Assembly: GCA_028712075.1 (NCBI GenBank)
Contig: JAQTQX010000008.1
Span: 1 to 64,000 of the forward strand
DNA from: Desulfuromonadaceae bacterium
GTDB taxonomy: Bacteria; Desulfobacterota; Desulfuromonadia; Geobacterales; Pseudopelobacteraceae
DNA: 64,000 nt
Direction of reading: 5' to 3'
The stretch's first letter is position 1. Each line of letters begins with the position of its first letter. Under the pieces are notes generated by a model. The model was not told the origin of the DNA. It did not search any database and was given only the letters and a program-made list of their open reading frames with translations. Below, piece by piece: positions 61,916 to 64,000 of the stretch. A program made the translations under genes and the position numbers.

Positions 61916-64000
61916 TTATTTAATTTTTCCTCGAGATGCCACCAAAGAGCGGGCCAGCGCTTCCTCTTCATCCCTGTTGTCCAGCTCACCATCAAGCCGA
62001 GCCATGAGCAAACGTTCCTTGATGTGCCGAAGCTGCGGGCCAGGCGTGAGACCGAGACGGCAAAGATCGTTGCCGTCAAGAGACGAAGTAACCGTGCGCA
62101 GCCGCGTCAGGTAAAGTGAGACAAAACGTCTGACCTGTTCGCTGTTTGCCCGCGCCGCCACATACAGCAGCATCTCCAGGGTGAAGCGGCGGAACCAGGT
62201 ATACAGCTGGCTGTTGCACACTCCACCCGCCTGCTTCAGGTGGCGCTTGATCGCAGTCAGCGTTGTGAACACCACATGACGCTGACTGCGAAGCTGCGCA
62301 GCAAGACGACCCGGAATTGCCAGGCGACTGCAGGTCTCACTGAACTCTTCGGGCTGAAGCCCATCGCAGAGGGCCATAAAGTACACCTGCCACGTTGCAC
62401 AGTGATCCTCCAGGTACAACAGCCGGAACCACGCCAGCACCTGCCCCGTTTCACGCACGACACGTCCGACAGCCGGTGACAGCTTGAGCGATGGATGAAC
62501 AAACACCAGCAAACCGAGAGAGGACATGCGCTCAATGGCTGACAAAGGCTCCTTCTCTCGCATGATCTGCACCAGCTCACTCAGCAGCCGTTCACCTCCC
62601 AGCTTGTCAAGAAGATGCATCCGGACCGCACTCTGGATAAGGTTCTCGGTGTGCGGAGCGATATGAAAGCCGAGGCGCTGTTCAAAGCGGATGGCACGAA
62701 ATACGCGGGTCGGATCCTCAACAAATGACAGGTTGTGCAGCACCCGCACCACCCGTTCCTGGATATCCTGCTGGGCGCCGAAATGATCCGTCAGCTGGCC
62801 GTAGCAGCCACTGTTGATGCAGAGCGCCAGAGTATTGATCGTAAAGTCGCGCCGGTAAAGATCATGCCGAAGCGATGCGCGCTCCACCGTCGGCAGTGCA
62901 CCGGGAGAGTCGTAATATTCCAGGCGGGTGCTGGCAATGTCTATCTTACGTTCGTCGGGCAGTACCAGTACCGCAGTGCCGAATTTTTTGTGGCTGCGGA
63001 CCCTGCCGCCATAGCGGCCCGAAAAAACTTCCGCAAAGAAGATGCCATCCCCCTCAACGGTTACATCAACATCCAGATTATCAATCCCGAGCAGCAGGTC
63101 GCGCACAAAACCACCAACCAGATACACCGCCAGACCCAACTCATCACCGACAGTACCAAGCTGCTGCAGCGTCTCGCGGGTTTCAGCCGTCAGGCGCTTG
63201 CCCAGCAATGCGGCCACCGACCTGGTTCGCGTCGGTTCTTCCAGCGACTCAAGATCGTAAAGCACCGATCGCTTGCCCGGACGCCCGCCATGAATGTATC
63301 TCATAAGGTCAGTCCGGGTGACAACACCGGTCAGTTTCGCACCGACAAAGACCGGCACCAGCCGACGATTGCCGGTGACCATGTACGCCTGGATCTCAGC
63401 CATCGGAGTATCGGGCGTTGCAGAGAGGTATTCCGTATGCATCAAGTCGGTCACCGGTGATTTCCCCAACACGTGATGCAGCGCCTTTTCAACCGTCTTG
63501 CGCGAGATGACGCCTATCATGGTCTCACCTGACATAACCGGCATGGCATTGCAGTTATAACGAGTCAGCAGCTCTCGGGCTCCGGAGATGTCAAGCGAGT
63601 CAGGAATTGTCTTGACCGGCGTCGACATAATTTCTCCTGCGCACAAATCACCCCTGACGGAACACTGCAGCAGTTCATCAAGCTGCTTCAACACTTTTTT
63701 CAGTGACTGATTATGCACAACTGCCGAGGCCGCAGTGGTATGCCCACCCCCCTGAAAAACTTTCATAATGCCACCGGCATCAATACGAGGACTATGGCTG
63801 CGCGCCACGAGGTACACATGATCTTCCATAGCGACTGCAACAAACAGCGCGTCCATATTTTCGATGTCACGCACGAGATGCACCACTGTGGCAATATCTC
63901 CGACGTACCGGTCACAGGAAGCATATGCGATTGAAATCATAACCCCGTTCACCGCACTGGTTTTAATGGTCTTCAGCAGTTCCCTGAGCAGCACCATCTG
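61916..64000 (-). CDS. CCA-adding/poly(A) polymerase-family nucleotidyltransferase with DHHA1 and CBS domains, 5' end cut by window edge
   Basis: The visible 694 or so residues start inside a DHH/DHHA1 phosphoesterase-like domain (FQGGGHTTAASAVV). Two CBS motifs follow (STPVKTIPDS and LMHTEYLSATPDTP). The C-terminal nucleotidyltransferase has LVGGFVRDLLLGIDNLDVDVTVEG with the paired catalytic Asp, RRDFTINTLAL, and EDPTRVFRAIRFEQRLGF. This fused architecture of roughly 880-900 residues is known in Geobacter-like bacteria, some members acting as A-adding or CCA-adding tRNA enzymes. Which one applies needs the missing part and the split between A- and CC-adding activities. Confidence 0.9.
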   Translation of the reverse strand, partial: QMVLLRELLKTIKTSAVNGVMISIAYASCDRYVGDIATVVHLVRDIENMDALFVAVAMEDHVYLVARSHSPRIDAGGIMKVFQGGGHTTAASAVVHNQSLKKVLKQLDELLQCSVRGDLCAGEIMSTPVKTIPDSLDISGARELLTRYNCNAMPVMSGETMIGVISRKTVEKALHHVLGKSPVTDLMHTEYLSATPDTPMAEIQAYMVTGNRRLVPVFVGAKLTGVVTRTDLMRYIHGGRPGKRSVLYDLESLEEPTRTRSVAALLGKRLTAETRETLQQLGTVGDELGLAVYLVGGFVRDLLLGIDNLDVDVTVEGDGIFFAEVFSGRYGGRVRSHKKFGTAVLVLPDERKIDIASTRLEYYDSPGALPTVERASLRHDLYRRDFTINTLALCINSGCYGQLTDHFGAQQDIQERVVRVLHNLSFVEDPTRVFRAIRFEQRLGFHIAPHTENLIQSAVRMHLLDKLGGERLLSELVQIMREKEPLSAIERMSSLGLLVFVHPSLKLSPAVGRVVRETGQVLAWFRLLYLEDHCATWQVYFMALCDGLQPEEFSETCSRLAIPGRLAAQLRSQRHVVFTTLTAIKRHLKQAGGVCNSQLYTWFRRFTLEMLLYVAARANSEQVRRFVSLYLTRLRTVTSSLDGNDLCRLGLTPGPQLRHIKERLLMARLDGELDNRDEEEALARSLVASRGKIK

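Noticed and set aside
1-64000. CRISPR arrays, insertion sequences, prophage, toxin-antitoxin or restriction systems
   Set aside because: No spaced direct repeats, transposase, integrase, phage or defence-type proteins were recognised on either strand.

Overview
The window reads as a chromosomal stretch of a Geobacter-like member of the Desulfuromonadales/Geobacterales. Pointers are a dnaX-ybaB-recR-pyruvate:ferredoxin oxidoreductase run with the SRP RNA upstream of dnaX, a group 3b-type NiFe hydrogenase operon, a futalosine-type menaquinone route (MqnB-like hydrolase plus a UbiX/UbiA/UbiD cluster), FolE2 in place of FolE, PilZ proteins and a two-part glycine decarboxylase. The assignment rests on gene content and remembered gene order; no search was run. 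I see no insertion sequence, prophage, CRISPR array, rRNA or tRNA. The window is almost entirely core metabolism and housekeeping.

Layout. 0.1-5.1 kb (minus): hydBGDA hydrogenase genes, overlapping by 4 bases, behind folD and a small parvulin. 5.3-9.0 kb: a SrkA-type kinase (minus), then rsgA and a CBS/DRTGG-containing family II pyrophosphatase (plus). 9.0-15 kb (minus): metH and mutS2. 15.3-18.2 kb (plus): a CorA-family transporter, recO and a small heat-shock protein. 18.2-25.8 kb (minus): tatA, a glycosyltransferase, the ubiX-ubiA-ubiD-like menaquinone genes, glgA, a transaldolase, a YHS/TRASH protein and folK behind a promoter and hairpin leader. 26-34 kb (minus): an SDR protein, the 1193-residue pyruvate:ferredoxin oxidoreductase, recR, ybaB, dnaX and SRP RNA. 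35-41.4 kb (plus): a glycine cleavage and lipoylation operon, gcvT-(DUF3617)-gcvH-gcvPA-gcvPB-lipM-lipA. 41.4-51.6 kb: mixed genes including PilZ, thioesterase, type 4 uracil-DNA glycosylase, zinc phospholipase-like protein, FAD-linked oxidase, maf, yggS, mqnB, folE2 and engB. 51.7-54 kb (minus): panB-panC-panD behind a structured leader and terminator. 54-64 kb (minus): chemoreceptor, PilZ, class II aldolase, hybrid histidine kinase, gluQ, ppnP and a CCA/poly(A) polymerase-family gene cut by the right edge.

How genes fit together. The gcv/lip operon holds all P, T and H components plus the two enzymes that could make and attach lipoate to GcvH; the L protein is not here. FolD and MetH share the one-carbon folate pool with glycine cleavage, and FolE2 and FolK supply folate. 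The menaquinone genes serve anaerobic respiration, and the oxidoreductase and hydrogenase link pyruvate, ferredoxin, NAD(P)H and hydrogen.

No wholly new system stands out. The points most worth a second look are a run of ten A in dnaX followed at once by a -1 frame stop, reproducing the E. coli dnaX frameshift signal but near the C-terminus; the panB leader; the promoter-hairpin-terminator unit before folK; a hydrogenase large subunit that ends at the last active-site histidine with no cleavable tail; and a MutS2 whose Smr domain lacks the LDLR residues.
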